Shown in pieces: positions 43,744 to 52,374 of a DNA stretch of 64,000 nucleotides. The DNA is from Gordonia sp. 'Campus' (GTDB lineage: Bacteria > Actinomycetota > Actinomycetes > Mycobacteriales > Mycobacteriaceae): positions 65,893-129,892 of the forward strand of contig NZ_JAKOIW010000009.1 in the NCBI RefSeq assembly GCF_022206305.1, given 5' to 3'. Every line of letters starts with the position of its first letter. Within the stretch, counting starts at the first letter, position 1. Below the pieces are notes generated by a model, which saw nothing but the letters and a program-made list of their open reading frames with translations, was not told the DNA's origin and ran no database searches. A program made the translations under genes and the position numbers.

Positions 43744-45354
43744 TCAGCTGGCGAGAAGCCACGTGAGCTGTGCTTCGACGAGCGAGGGCCGGGGTGGGGG
43801 TGGTCCGGGTCGCGGTGGTCGGACGTCGATGACGTGGCTGGTGTTCAGGCGCAGGTCATCTGGGCGTGCGTCATGGCCAGACGGCGTTGGTGGTCCGTGG
43901 ATCTCGTCGCGCACGGTGTTCAGATGTTCTGCGAACCGCCGGGGTATGTCGGGTCGGCGGTTGATGTGTTCGGGGTTGGGTGGTGCTCCCGGTTCGGTGT
44001 TGAGTCGCCAGACGCAGCGGCCTTCGTCGGGTCCGGACCGTTCGATGCGGGTGGTGTACTGGCCGGGCTGATCACCGACCATCCGATTGTGTCGCGGACA
44101 GGCCGGGGCGAGGTCGTCGATGTCGGTGAGACCGCCTTTGGCCCAGTCTTTCTGGGCGTGGTGGAGTTCGACGTGGGTGGCGGGTTGGTCGCAACCAGGC
44201 GCGGAACAGACTTCCCCGTCGGGGCGGGCGAAAGAGACGAGGCGTTGTGCACGGGTGGCGAGACGTTTGCCGCGCCCGAAGTGCAGCGGAACGGTGGTGT
44301 GATCTTTGAAGATCGCCAACCAGGGTTGGATCTCGCCGGCGAGGGCGATGAGGTTGGGGATGGGTAGCAGGGTTCCGGTGGCGGTCGTGGCCAGTCCGGC
44401 TTCGCGGATGAGGTCACCGAGGTCGGCTTTGATGATCAGTTGCACGGGCAGGCCGCGGTGGGACTTGCCGAGCAGTCCGTCTTCGAGCACCGCTTTCAGG
44501 AGGGCGTTGAGTGCGTCGTGGTTGATCTGGGCGGGCGTGCGGTCGTCGCGTTCGGCTGCTGCGGCGAGGGTGTCGGGGTAGGCGTCCTCGACTGACCCGG
44601 TGGGCGAGTCTGGGTCGTTGGGGTTGTTCATGCCGGGCTTGGCCCAGACGGCAAGCAACATGGTCACCCGGGCAGCCAGCTCGGGGGTGAGGGTGGCTGT
44701 CATCTTGGCGGTGCCGTCGGCGCGTTGGCGGTTGATCCACAGGTTGCGGCGCCGTTTGCGGTCGGAGTCGTCGGCCAGGGTGCCGTCGGGGTCGAGGTGG
44801 GCGAGGAGCCGCGCGCCGAGTTGGGTGATGTCGGCGGGGGTGTGGTCGGTGGCGATCTCGGCCATGTGTCGTTCGGCGGCGACTCGTACATCGTGTTCGA
44901 CGGCCAGTGGGATGCGGTCGAGGACGTCGAGGGTGGCCTGGACGTGGGCGGTGCCGACGGTTCCTTGTGCGAATGCTTCGGCGAGCCCGGGGTGTTCGGG
45001 CGGTAGGACGTCGCCGCCGAGGCTGGTGCGGGTGGCGGTGGCGTCCATGTGCTTGCGGCGACGCATCGGGTTCGAGACGCGTAGCCGATGGGTCATGAAC
45101 TGCATGAGGGTTCGGCAGCCGGTCTTGCGGGGGAGGTCGCGGGCTTCGACCTGATCGATCTGCCGGTCGCCGGCGACGGTCAACCGCGCGATGGCGCGTT
45201 CGGTATCGGCTGCCACATCAGCCAACTCGGCATCGGTACACGGCGACAGGTCCACGGACTGCAGTTCGTCGAGGAGGTGGTGGAGATCGGCCACCACTTC
45301 GACCGCACGCGGGGACGGCACGTCGGTGCCGTCGTTGCGTTGAGTAACGGTCAT
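43744..45354 (-). CDS. DUF222 / HNH endonuclease (13E12 repeat family)
   Basis: 536 residues from ATG 45354, with GGGGGAGG eight bases before it. A long DUF222 helical region (residues about 20-330) precedes an HNH nuclease module: CSAPGCDQPATHVELHHAQKD gives the histidine pair, and LAPACPRHNRMVG the zinc/asparagine end. A Pro-rich tail follows. This is the actinobacterial 13E12 repeat family, which occurs in many nearly identical copies and is regarded as a mobile or homing-like element; its biology is unproven. It lies antisense to rplA beyond the terminator and before the B12 importer operon. No terminal repeats or target duplication can be seen around it. Confidence 0.93.
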   Translation of the reverse strand: MTVTQRNDGTDVPSPRAVEVVADLHHLLDELQSVDLSPCTDAELADVAADTERAIARLTVAGDRQIDQVEARDLPRKTGCRTLMQFMTHRLRVSNPMRRRKHMDATATRTSLGGDVLPPEHPGLAEAFAQGTVGTAHVQATLDVLDRIPLAVEHDVRVAAERHMAEIATDHTPADITQLGARLLAHLDPDGTLADDSDRKRRRNLWINRQRADGTAKMTATLTPELAARVTMLLAVWAKPGMNNPNDPDSPTGSVEDAYPDTLAAAAERDDRTPAQINHDALNALLKAVLEDGLLGKSHRGLPVQLIIKADLGDLIREAGLATTATGTLLPIPNLIALAGEIQPWLAIFKDHTTVPLHFGRGKRLATRAQRLVSFARPDGEVCSAPGCDQPATHVELHHAQKDWAKGGLTDIDDLAPACPRHNRMVGDQPGQYTTRIERSGPDEGRCVWRLNTEPGAPPNPEHINRRPDIPRRFAEHLNTVRDEIHGPPTPSGHDARPDDLRLNTSHVIDVRPPRPGPPPPRPSLVEAQLTWLLAS

Positions 45355-45536
45355 GACGGTCACCTCCCCCGAGAACCGTTGCTGCGAATGTATGTTCGAG
45401 TGTACACGAAAGTGGACGCACAGCGAGGCCAAAAGTACTGCTGTGCAGTGCTATTGAATACCTCGGTGTGTCGGTGGCCAATGTTAGGGCCGCTGACGAG
45501 GTCCGTATCAACGGAGGTTGTGTGGTCCACGGGACC

Positions 45537-45559
45537 GTGAGCCCGCGTGTGGGCCTCAC
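45537..45559 (-). terminator. Short hairpin overlapping the btuF stop
   Basis: gtgag/ctcac and ccc/ggg arms (45537-45544 with 45551-45559, one bulge) enclose a small loop that overlaps the btuF stop region. Weak terminator candidate. Confidence 0.35.
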
Positions 45560-46635
45560 CTCAGCAAGTTGTTGCCCCCGAGGTCGAGCTCGGTGACGTC
45601 CAGGGTCGGTGTGATCCCCGATTCGGGTGCCAGTCCGTGGTTCTCGAGGACGGCCCGGAGGGTCTCGGCCGCGTCGATGTTGAGCGGACTGGACACCCAC
45701 ATGGCGTAGGGGAGGTTGACGAATCGGTTCTCGCGCACCGCTTTCAGGTTCCGGCTCGCGGGATTGGTCCTCAGCGCCTCGATCTTCTGCTCGACCGTCT
45801 GACCGGGGTAGTCGACGAACACGATGAGGTCGGGGTCGGCGGTGGTGAGCCGTTCCCAGCTGACGGTCGTCCAGGTGTCTTCGATGTCCGCGGTCGCGTT
45901 GCGGGCACCTGCGGCGTCGATGATGCCCTGCGGGCCGCCGAACGAGCCCGACGAGAAGATGGTGTCGGACACGCTGTCGAAGACGAAGACCGTGGGCTTG
46001 TCAGCGGGTTGTGGTGCGGCGCGCAACTTGTCGAGGCGACCGGCGATGTCGTCGGCAGCGTCGGCGCCCTGCTCGGGGTTGCCGGTGATGGTGCCGATGT
46101 TGCGGAGGTCGGTGTCGAGCGCGACCCACGGATCCATGGTGCCGCGCTGCGCCTCACCCTCGACCTGCCGGCAGGCCTCCGACAGTTGGTAGACGTCGAT
46201 TCCGTGGGAGGCGAGGATCTCCGGGGTGATGCCGCGGGATTCGCTCATGCCGTAGTTGTATCCGGCGTAGAGGACCTCGGGTTTGGCGCCGACGATGTTC
46301 TCCAGCGAGGGGGATTCCGGGGCGACCTCGTTGAGGCCGTCGACCTGCGATCCGTACTCGAGCCGCAGCACATCCTTGTCACGGGCGAGTGCGCTGACCG
46401 CCACCATCTTGTCCCGGGCCCCGGCGGCCAGGGCGATGGCGATCATGCCGCCGTCGTTGACGAACAGGCGGTTCAGGGGTTGCGGGAAGGCGACCTCTGA
46501 TCCGCAATTGGTGACCGTGACAGTGTCTTTCGATGCGGCTCCGGTGTCGGTGCCGCACGCGGCGGTCGTGCCGAGGGTCATCGCGGTGACGGCGAGGGCG
46601 AGGGCGGGGCGGATTCGGGTCGAACGAATGGTCAC
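45556..46635 (-). CDS. btuF: Vitamin B12-type ABC transporter substrate-binding lipoprotein
   Basis: 359 residues. The signal peptide ends in lipobox TTAACGTD (Cys about residue 27), so the protein is lipid-anchored outside the membrane. The remainder is a helical-backbone cluster-A-III binding protein, as for BtuF/FepB: LFVNDGGMIAIALAAGARDKMVAVS and PDLIVFVDYPGQTVEQKIEAL. Its start overlaps the ATPase stop (ATGA). The riboswitch in front of the operon points to cobalamin or a related corrinoid as ligand rather than a siderophore, which the fold alone could not decide. Confidence 0.85.
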   Translation of the reverse strand: MTIRSTRIRPALALAVTAMTLGTTAACGTDTGAASKDTVTVTNCGSEVAFPQPLNRLFVNDGGMIAIALAAGARDKMVAVSALARDKDVLRLEYGSQVDGLNEVAPESPSLENIVGAKPEVLYAGYNYGMSESRGITPEILASHGIDVYQLSEACRQVEGEAQRGTMDPWVALDTDLRNIGTITGNPEQGADAADDIAGRLDKLRAAPQPADKPTVFVFDSVSDTIFSSGSFGGPQGIIDAAGARNATADIEDTWTTVSWERLTTADPDLIVFVDYPGQTVEQKIEALRTNPASRNLKAVRENRFVNLPYAMWVSSPLNIDAAETLRAVLENHGLAPESGITPTLDVTELDLGGNNLLR

Positions 46636-47462
46636 GGGATGTCCTTGGTGAGTGTCTGTGTGGAAGGGGACGGTGCGGAGGTGAGTAGCAGATGGGGCGA
46701 GCCGGTCGTGGGGTGATCGACGACGGTGCCGGAGACCTCGAAGACCGACGCGAGGAGTCCGGTTGTCAGCACGTCGACCGGGCGGCCGTGTGCGATGACC
46801 CGGCCGTCGGAAACGACTGCGACGGAATCGAAATGACGGAGTGTGAGATCAAGGTCGTGCATTGCCGCGATGACGGTCGACTCCACGTCGTCGAGGACCT
46901 GCATCAGACGCAGTCGCCATGCCGCGTCGAGGTGGTTGGTCGGTTCGTCGAGAACCAGGATCGGTGTCTGCTGGGCGAGCGCGCGTGCGAGGACGACCCG
47001 ATGACGTTCACCGCCCGACAGGTGCGTGCACGACCGGTTCTCCCAGCCGTCGAGGCCCACCTTCGCCATGGCGGCGCGCACGATCGCGGCGTCGTCGAAA
47101 TCTCCCGTCGCCCAGGCCGATCGGTAGGGAGTGCGGCCCAGGTTCACAGCCTCGGACACGGTGAGCTCGGCGGAGGGTTGCTCCTCCTGGCCCACGACGG
47201 CGATGGACTGTGCGCGGCGTCGAGGCGGCATGCGACGGAGATCGGCGCCGTCGACCACGACCCTGCCCGCGACGGGATGCTGTAGACCGCACAGGGTTCG
47301 GAGCAGGGTGCTCTTGCCCGCTCCGTTGGGTCCGACGATGGCGAGTCTCGTGCCGGCGGGGACATCGAGGTCCACGTGGTCGAGGACGGTGCGGTTCCCA
47401 CGGCGACAGGCGAGGTCTTCGGCACGCAGGGTCATCGCCTGCGTGCGGCCGCCGCCTGTCAT
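46632..47462 (-). CDS. btuD: Vitamin B12-type ABC transporter ATPase
   Basis: 276 residues from ATG 47462. Walker A GPNGAGKST, signature LSGGERHRV, Walker B ILVLDEPTNHLD and switch histidine AMHDLD are intact. It energises the FecCD-type permease encoded just before it. Both ends overlap neighbours as ATGA (permease stop and lipoprotein start), so the three genes are translationally coupled in the order permease, ATPase, binding protein. Confidence 0.93.
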   Translation of the reverse strand: MTGGGRTQAMTLRAEDLACRRGNRTVLDHVDLDVPAGTRLAIVGPNGAGKSTLLRTLCGLQHPVAGRVVVDGADLRRMPPRRRAQSIAVVGQEEQPSAELTVSEAVNLGRTPYRSAWATGDFDDAAIVRAAMAKVGLDGWENRSCTHLSGGERHRVVLARALAQQTPILVLDEPTNHLDAAWRLRLMQVLDDVESTVIAAMHDLDLTLRHFDSVAVVSDGRVIAHGRPVDVLTTGLLASVFEVSGTVVDHPTTGSPHLLLTSAPSPSTQTLTKDIP

Positions 47463-48538
47463 GAGCCACCGCCGAACACGTAGTGGCGTCGACCCATGAG
47501 GAACAGGAAGATGGGCGCGCCGATCAACCCGGTGACGATGCCCAGTGGCATCTCCCGCGGGGCGGCGGCCACCCGTGAGATCACGTCGACCCACACGAGG
47601 AACAGTGCGCCGCCGCAGACGGCGACGGGCAACATGGCGCGGTGGGTGGCGCCGACCATCAGTCGGGCCGCGTGCGGGACGATGAGGCCGACGAATCCGA
47701 TGCCGCCCGCGACGGCGACCAGCACCCCGACCAGTACGCCCTGAATCCCGAACAGCGCGTTGCGCATCGCCCGTACCGGGACCCCGAGGGAGGTTGCGGT
47801 GTCCGTGCCGGCGGCGTAGGCGTCGAGCCACGAGTGGATCGCCAGCATCGCCAGCACGGTGACGACCACGACGACGCCCGCGATCTGGACCTTGGCCCAC
47901 GTGGCGCCGGCGACGCTGCCCAGCATCCAGAACATCACGTTGTCGGCGGCGTGCGGGTCGGCGGCGGTGAACACGAGCAGCGACGACAACGCCATGAACG
48001 CCGAGGAGAGGACCACTCCGGACAGGATGAGCCGCAGGGCGGTGAGGCCGCCCTGGGCGCGGGCCACGGCATACACGGTGGCCGACGCCGCGAGTGCGCC
48101 GAGCAGGGCACCGCCGGACAGCGACCACACCCCGAGGCCGGCGAGGATGCCGAGGGTCATGACCGCGGTGGCCCCGACCGCGGCGCCCGCCGACACACCC
48201 AGCAGATAGGGCTCGGCCAGAGGATTGCGGACCAGAGCCTGCATCAGGGCACCGGCGAGTGCGAGTCCGGCTCCGACGATCGCGGCCAGGACCGATCGGG
48301 GGAGTCGCAGATCCCAGATGATCACCGCGTGTGCGGAATCGATGTCGTTTCCGGTGAGACGGCCGACAACGGTGTGCCACACATCGCCGACGGGAATGGG
48401 TTCGGCGCCGAACGCGGTGGCGAGGACGATGCTGACCAGCGTGAGCGCGAGTAATACGACGGAGAGCGGCGTCGACGGGAGTCGCCGTGCCGCGGGGGCG
48501 ACGGCGATCTCGGTCGTGCCGTCGGGAGGACGGGACAC
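47459..48538 (-). CDS. btuC: Vitamin B12-type ABC transporter permease (FecCD family)
   Basis: 359 residues, nine to ten membrane segments. FecCD family motifs: DLRLPRSVLAAIVGAGLALAGALMQALVRNPLAEPYLLG and the loop GGIGFVGLIVPHAARLMVG that meets the ATPase. It is the first gene of the operon and lies about 66 bases downstream of the cobalamin riboswitch's 3' end. It probably transports cobalamin or cobinamide. Confidence 0.93.
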   Translation of the reverse strand: MSRPPDGTTEIAVAPAARRLPSTPLSVVLLALTLVSIVLATAFGAEPIPVGDVWHTVVGRLTGNDIDSAHAVIIWDLRLPRSVLAAIVGAGLALAGALMQALVRNPLAEPYLLGVSAGAAVGATAVMTLGILAGLGVWSLSGGALLGALAASATVYAVARAQGGLTALRLILSGVVLSSAFMALSSLLVFTAADPHAADNVMFWMLGSVAGATWAKVQIAGVVVVVTVLAMLAIHSWLDAYAAGTDTATSLGVPVRAMRNALFGIQGVLVGVLVAVAGGIGFVGLIVPHAARLMVGATHRAMLPVAVCGGALFLVWVDVISRVAAAPREMPLGIVTGLIGAPIFLFLMGRRHYVFGGGS

Positions 48539-48603
48539 GTGTTGGTACTGCCTAACGGTCTGGGTATCTGTGCGCGAGATACACGATGGACTCGAGCGAG
48601 ATC

Positions 48604-48738
48604 GGCAGGTATTCGGACTCGGGTTCGACCGGTCCCGACGCCTTCCCGGGTTGCCCCAGTGGCTTCTGTGTCGGAGCCGTCCCCCATACCGCTGCGCGCC
48701 AGTCCTGGATTCCCACCAGGTTCCCTGGCACCCGCATC
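48604..48738 (-). promoter_or_regulatory. Cobalamin riboswitch controlling btuCDF
   Basis: Read on the minus strand, the order of conserved blocks is GGTGCC-AGGGAA, GGTGGGAATCC, CTGGCGCGCAGCGGTA, AGCCACTGG, GGGAAGGCG and finally CGAATACCTGCC, matching the B12-element (cobalamin) riboswitch core, with the closing CCTGCC at the 3' end. It lies directly before the permease gene. Binding of adenosyl- or methylcobalamin should lower expression of the importer. Outer stem limits are approximate. Confidence 0.92.
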
Positions 48739-48780
48739 TGCAGGTGCGACCGTTCTCGCCCGGTCAACCTATCAACATCG

Positions 48781-48822
48781 GCGGTGGCGATGAACACAGC
48801 GGTGGCGATGAACAGCGGTGGC
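48781..48822. repeat. Short tandem repeat between riboswitch and ldh
   Basis: Two and a half copies of gcggtggcgatgaaca at 48781, 48799 and 48815, with an extra CA in the first copy. They lie in the divergent spacer of the B12 operon and ldh. No coding frame is supported. Confidence 0.6.
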
Positions 48823-48903
48823 CTCGCGACCAGGACAGGGGTCGTGTCGAGCACCTAGGGTGGTGGGCGACGACCGATGGACCGACGGCGGAACGGTGAA
48901 CCG

Positions 48904-49857
48904 ATGGACGTACGAGACACGAAACTGGCCATCATCGGAGCGGGCGCGGTGGGTACCGCGATCGCCTACTCCTCGCTCATCAGGGGCGTCGCGCGGACCA
49001 TCGCGCTCCTCGACGTCAACACCGCGAAGGTCACCGCCGAGGTCCTCGACATGTCCCACGGACTCGAGTTCGTCCCACGCGCGGACATCATCGGATCCGA
49101 CGACGTGTCGGTGTGCGCCGACGCCGACGTCGTCGTCTTCACCGCCGGCGCCAAGCAGAAGCCCGGGCAGTCCCGGCTCGAGCTGGCCGAGGCCACAATC
49201 GGTTTGACCCGAGCGATCCTGCCCGGCGTACTGGATGTCGCCCCGGATGCGATCTACCTCATGGTGACCAACCCGGTCGACGTCGTCACCTACGCGGCGA
49301 TGAAGATCAGCGGCCTGCCACCGAATCGGGTGTTCGGCTCCGGCACCGTGCTCGATTCGTCGCGACTGCGATTCCTCATCGCACAGCACTGCGGGGTCGC
49401 GGTCCAGAGCGTGCACTCCTACATCGCGGGCGAACACGGTGACACCGAGATCCCGCTGTGGAGTTCGGCGACGATCGGCGGGGTGCCGCTCACGTCCTGG
49501 ACGCCGCTTCCCGGCCGACCGGCATTGGATGCAGTTGCGCGCGAACGCATCCAGCACGAGGTGGTGCACGCCGCGTACACGATCATCGAGGGCAAGGGCG
49601 CCACCAACTACGCCATCGGGCTCGCGGCGACCCGCATCGTCGAGGCCGTGCTCGACAACGAACATCGGGTGCTGCCCGTGTCGACGATGGCCTCCGGATT
49701 CGATGGGTTCGAGGATGTGTGCCTGTCGATGCCGACGGTCGTCGACCGAGGCGGAGCCCGGTCCCGTCTCGACGTCCCGCTGTCGGAGTCCGAGCGCGCG
49801 GGCCTTTTGGCGTCAGCGGAGACCCTGCGCGGGATGCAGGCGCAGTTCGGGTTGTAG
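48904..49857 (+). CDS. ldh: L-lactate dehydrogenase
   Basis: 317 residues from ATG 48904. NAD-binding loop IIGAGAVGTAIAYSSLIRG, coenzyme-adenine aspartate LLDVN, TNPVDVVTYAAMKISG, and the catalytic histidine block IAGEHGDTEIPLWSSATIGG define L-LDH rather than malate dehydrogenase. The substrate-specificity loop has GAKQKPGQSRLEL, also LDH-like. It interconverts pyruvate and L-lactate in the cytosol. An upstream in-frame ATG at 48877 adds nine residues and is less likely. It is divergent from the btu operon. Confidence 0.95.
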   Translation: MDVRDTKLAIIGAGAVGTAIAYSSLIRGVARTIALLDVNTAKVTAEVLDMSHGLEFVPRADIIGSDDVSVCADADVVVFTAGAKQKPGQSRLELAEATIGLTRAILPGVLDVAPDAIYLMVTNPVDVVTYAAMKISGLPPNRVFGSGTVLDSSRLRFLIAQHCGVAVQSVHSYIAGEHGDTEIPLWSSATIGGVPLTSWTPLPGRPALDAVARERIQHEVVHAAYTIIEGKGATNYAIGLAATRIVEAVLDNEHRVLPVSTMASGFDGFEDVCLSMPTVVDRGGARSRLDVPLSESERAGLLASAETLRGMQAQFGL

Positions 49858-49924
49858 GCGGGTTCGCCGGACCCTGTGGACAGATCTCGGTGGCCCGACG
49901 CCGCCGGTGCTAGCGTCTGCCGTC

Positions 49925-50317
49925 GTGAAAAGATTGATAGCGGGGGCGTTGATCGCCGGAACAGCAGTGTTCGGATTGTCTGTCGGAGCGGGTGATTCCG
50001 ACGCGAAGATCAAGCCGGGCAACTACAAACATCAGCAACTCATCTACGGGTTTGTTCCGACCCCAGAGTCGAACGTGCGGGTCATCGGCAACGGGATGTA
50101 CATCGACGCCTACGGGGTCGGGCCGTGGAACCTGTCGCGCCAGCAGATCGAGCACACCAAGAGCGGGGGCGTTGTCTCGCTGACCGCAGATCCGCCAGTG
50201 CAGTGGTATCAGCGGGTCGAGTACCGACGCACCAAGAACGGCTACTTCGGTACGACGTACATCCTCGGCGGCATTCCGCTGGGTAACGTCCTGCTGAAGG
50301 AACAACCGCGTCGCTGA
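49925..50317 (+). CDS. Small secreted protein, unknown function
   Basis: 130 residues from GTG 49925. The N-terminus (KRLIAGALIAGTAVFGLSVGAG) is a signal peptide, likely cut before KIKPGNYKH. The mature part is rich in Tyr/Gly, with YGFVPTPESNVRVIGNGMYIDAYG and YRRTKNGYFGTTYILGG, suggesting a compact beta structure. No family is recognised beyond similarity of style to actinobacterial exported proteins. It follows ldh by 67 bases and is closed by a perfect hairpin. Confidence 0.7.
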   Translation: MKRLIAGALIAGTAVFGLSVGAGDSDAKIKPGNYKHQQLIYGFVPTPESNVRVIGNGMYIDAYGVGPWNLSRQQIEHTKSGGVVSLTADPPVQWYQRVEYRRTKNGYFGTTYILGGIPLGNVLLKEQPRR

Positions 50318-50330
50318 CCGTCCCGTATCC

Positions 50331-50366
50331 GGTCCGACCGAGGGACGAGTGTCCCTCGGTCGGACC
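50331..50366 (+). terminator. Intrinsic terminator after the secreted protein gene
   Basis: A perfect 15-bp stem (50331-50345 with 50352-50366) and six-base loop, followed by a T-containing run. Confidence 0.9.
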
Positions 50367-50463
50367 AATCTTGCGTTTCAGCACCGTCGTCGACGTCCGG
50401 CCCGAGTAGCGTGAGTCCGTCACATTCCGGTGTCGGGGGACACGTAGAAGAAGGTCACGCACG

Positions 50464-50736
50464 ATGCGGTGCTCACGAAAGATGGTTCTCGGATTCCTTG
50501 CTGCGGCATCGATGACGCTCGCCCCGCTGATGGTGGCGGCACCCGCCTCGGCGGCCACCGACTACGCCAACTGCACGGCTCTGCGCGCGGACTACCCGCA
50601 CGGCGTCGGCAAGACCGGGGCCGTCGACTCGACGTCGAGCACTCCCGTGACCACCTTCACCGTCGACGACGAGCTGTACGAGGCCAACTCGGAGAGCGAC
50701 CGAGACAAGGACGGCATCGCCTGCGAGAGCCACTGA
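50464..50736 (+). CDS. Secreted excalibur-domain calcium-binding protein
   Basis: 90 residues. A signal peptide (MVLGFLAAASMTLAPLMVAAPASA) is followed by an excalibur domain: YANCTALRADYPHGVGKTG and the terminal Ca2+ loop DRDKDGIACESH, which carries the DxDxDG pattern with two cysteines. Such modules occur in secreted cell-surface proteins of Gram-positives; function as a solitary domain is unclear. A hairpin follows 36 bases later. Confidence 0.93.
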   Translation: MRCSRKMVLGFLAAASMTLAPLMVAAPASAATDYANCTALRADYPHGVGKTGAVDSTSSTPVTTFTVDDELYEANSESDRDKDGIACESH

Positions 50737-50771
50737 GGCGCCGACCGTCATCGAGGCGTTCCCGCGCATGA

Positions 50772-50794
50772 GCCGGCCACCATCGGTGGCCGGC
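50772..50794 (+). terminator. Terminator hairpin after the excalibur gene
   Basis: A 10-bp perfect stem (50772-50781 with 50785-50794) with a three-base loop. It ends just before the DUF1275 gene. Confidence 0.65.
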
Positions 50795-50834
50795 CGCGCT
50801 GACCCGCGGCCCGGGCAACGCTAGATTCGTGCCC

Positions 50835-51533
50835 ATGGCGGGCTCACGAGGGAGACATTTCGACATCCTGATCGCGGTGGTCCTGCTGTTCCTCTCCGGG
50901 CTGATCGACGCGATCGCGTTCTTCGTGCTCAAGGGCAGCTTCGTGGCGTTCATGTCCGGCAACTCGACCATCATCGGGGCATCGGTGGCCTCGGGCCGAT
51001 GGGAGACCTTCGGCGTCGTCGCGGGCCTGGTCTGCGCGTTCTTCGGAGGCGCGGTCGGCGGAGGCGCGATCAGCCGGTGGGGCGGCCGCCGTGCACCGGT
51101 GGAGGTTCTCGTCGCGGTGAACGCAACGCTGGCTGCGGGCACCGTGGTGGCGCTCACCGCGTCGACGACCGCCGGGATGATCGTCGTGGCGGCCGCCGCG
51201 GGCGCGATCAACTCGGCGCTCTCGCATACGTCGACGGTGCCGGGCGGGCTCACCTACGTCACCGGGACGCTTGTGAAGGCGGCGCACCAGCTCGTCGCAT
51301 CGCTGGGCACCGACCGGCCGTGGGCGTGGCTCGCGGTGTTCTGGATGTGGCCGGTGTTCGTGCTCGGAGCGGTGTGCGGCGGGTTCGCCGAACGTCACTG
51401 GGGTGCCGCCGCACTGTGGGCCGGGGTCGTGCTCGCGGTCTTCTCCCTGCTGTTGCGCCTCGCGGAGACGTCGTCCCGGAGTGATTCTGGGCCCGATTCG
51501 CGGCTCGATGGAACCGATCGGGCCGCTGGATAG
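50835..51533 (+). CDS. DUF1275 (YoaK-like) membrane protein
   Basis: 232 residues from ATG 50835 (GTG 50829 adds two). Six membrane segments and the family's ALFLSGLIDAIAFFVL, FVAFMSGNSTIIGASVA and INSALSHTSTVPGGLTYVTGTLVKAA pattern define DUF1275. Function unknown. A charged tail (RSDSGPDSRLDGTDRAAG) follows. The DUF2786 gene starts ten bases after the stop, suggesting co-transcription. Confidence 0.9.
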   Translation: MAGSRGRHFDILIAVVLLFLSGLIDAIAFFVLKGSFVAFMSGNSTIIGASVASGRWETFGVVAGLVCAFFGGAVGGGAISRWGGRRAPVEVLVAVNATLAAGTVVALTASTTAGMIVVAAAAGAINSALSHTSTVPGGLTYVTGTLVKAAHQLVASLGTDRPWAWLAVFWMWPVFVLGAVCGGFAERHWGAAALWAGVVLAVFSLLLRLAETSSRSDSGPDSRLDGTDRAAG

Positions 51534-51543
51534 TCTGAGTTCT

Positions 51544-52374
51544 ATGCGCGACGACAAGCTGCTCACCCGGATCTCGGCCCTCCTCCGCCAGGCGGAGAAC
51601 ACCGACAACGAGCACGAGGCCGAGACGTTCATGCAAGCCGCCCAGCGGCTCGCGACGGCATCGGCGATCGACCTGGCCGTGGCCCGCGCCCATGATCCGG
51701 CGGCGCGCAAGAAGGTCACGCCCATCAGCCGGCAGATCGCCATCGGCGAACCCGGCAAGCGCGGACTGCGCACCTACGTGCAGCTCTTCGTCGCGATCTC
51801 GATGGCCAACGACGTGACCGTGGACGTCGCGAGCAACTCGACCTTCGTGCTCGCCTACGGGTACGAGGCCGACATCGACGCCTGCGAAGCCCTGTACACG
51901 TCGCTGATCGTGCAGATGGTCGGTGCCAGTGACGCCTACCTTCGGTCGGGTGCGTACAAAGGCGAGACGTTCGCGCGGGTCGTCACCCGGGGGAGCGGGT
52001 GGCGTGCCCGACGGGTGATCGAGGAGAAGCCGCTGTCACCGATCACCGCCCGGCTCAACTTCCAGTCGGCATTCGCCGAGCGCATCGGGAAGCGGCTCAC
52101 GGAGGCACGTGATGCCGCCCGGAACGAGGCGCTCGCCGCCGACCCGGACGCCGGACAGCGGTCGAGCGGCACCGCGATAGCGTTGCGCAACAAGGAACTC
52201 GAGGTCACCGACTTCTATCGGACGGAGTCGAGTGCTCGCGGTACCTGGCGGCCGTCGAGCGCCTCGGCGGGCTACTCCGAGGCGGCGCGTCGGGCGGGGG
52301 ACCATGCGGGTCGTCGGGCGAAGATCGGAGCCGATCGCGAATTCGGCGGTGCGCGAGGCGCTCTCGAGGGTTAG
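51544..52374 (+). CDS. DUF2786 domain protein
   Basis: 276 residues from ATG 51544. The first 40 residues (LLTRISALLRQAENTDNEHEAETFMQAAQRL) are the DUF2786 helical hairpin. A middle basic alpha/beta region (RTYVQLFVAISMANDVTVDV) follows, then a Lys/Arg/Ala-rich tail. Function unknown; homologues are widespread in actinobacteria, often near a TIGR04338-type metalloprotein, which lies 1.1 kb downstream beyond YihY. The stop overlaps the convergent YihY stop by four bases. Confidence 0.8.
   Translation: MRDDKLLTRISALLRQAENTDNEHEAETFMQAAQRLATASAIDLAVARAHDPAARKKVTPISRQIAIGEPGKRGLRTYVQLFVAISMANDVTVDVASNSTFVLAYGYEADIDACEALYTSLIVQMVGASDAYLRSGAYKGETFARVVTRGSGWRARRVIEEKPLSPITARLNFQSAFAERIGKRLTEARDAARNEALAADPDAGQRSSGTAIALRNKELEVTDFYRTESSARGTWRPSSASAGYSEAARRAGDHAGRRAKIGADREFGGARGALEG

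Noticed and set aside
45556-48538. Siderophore importer for the NRPS product
   Set aside because: The cobalamin riboswitch directly upstream and the 30 kb distance from the NRPS favour vitamin B12 transport.
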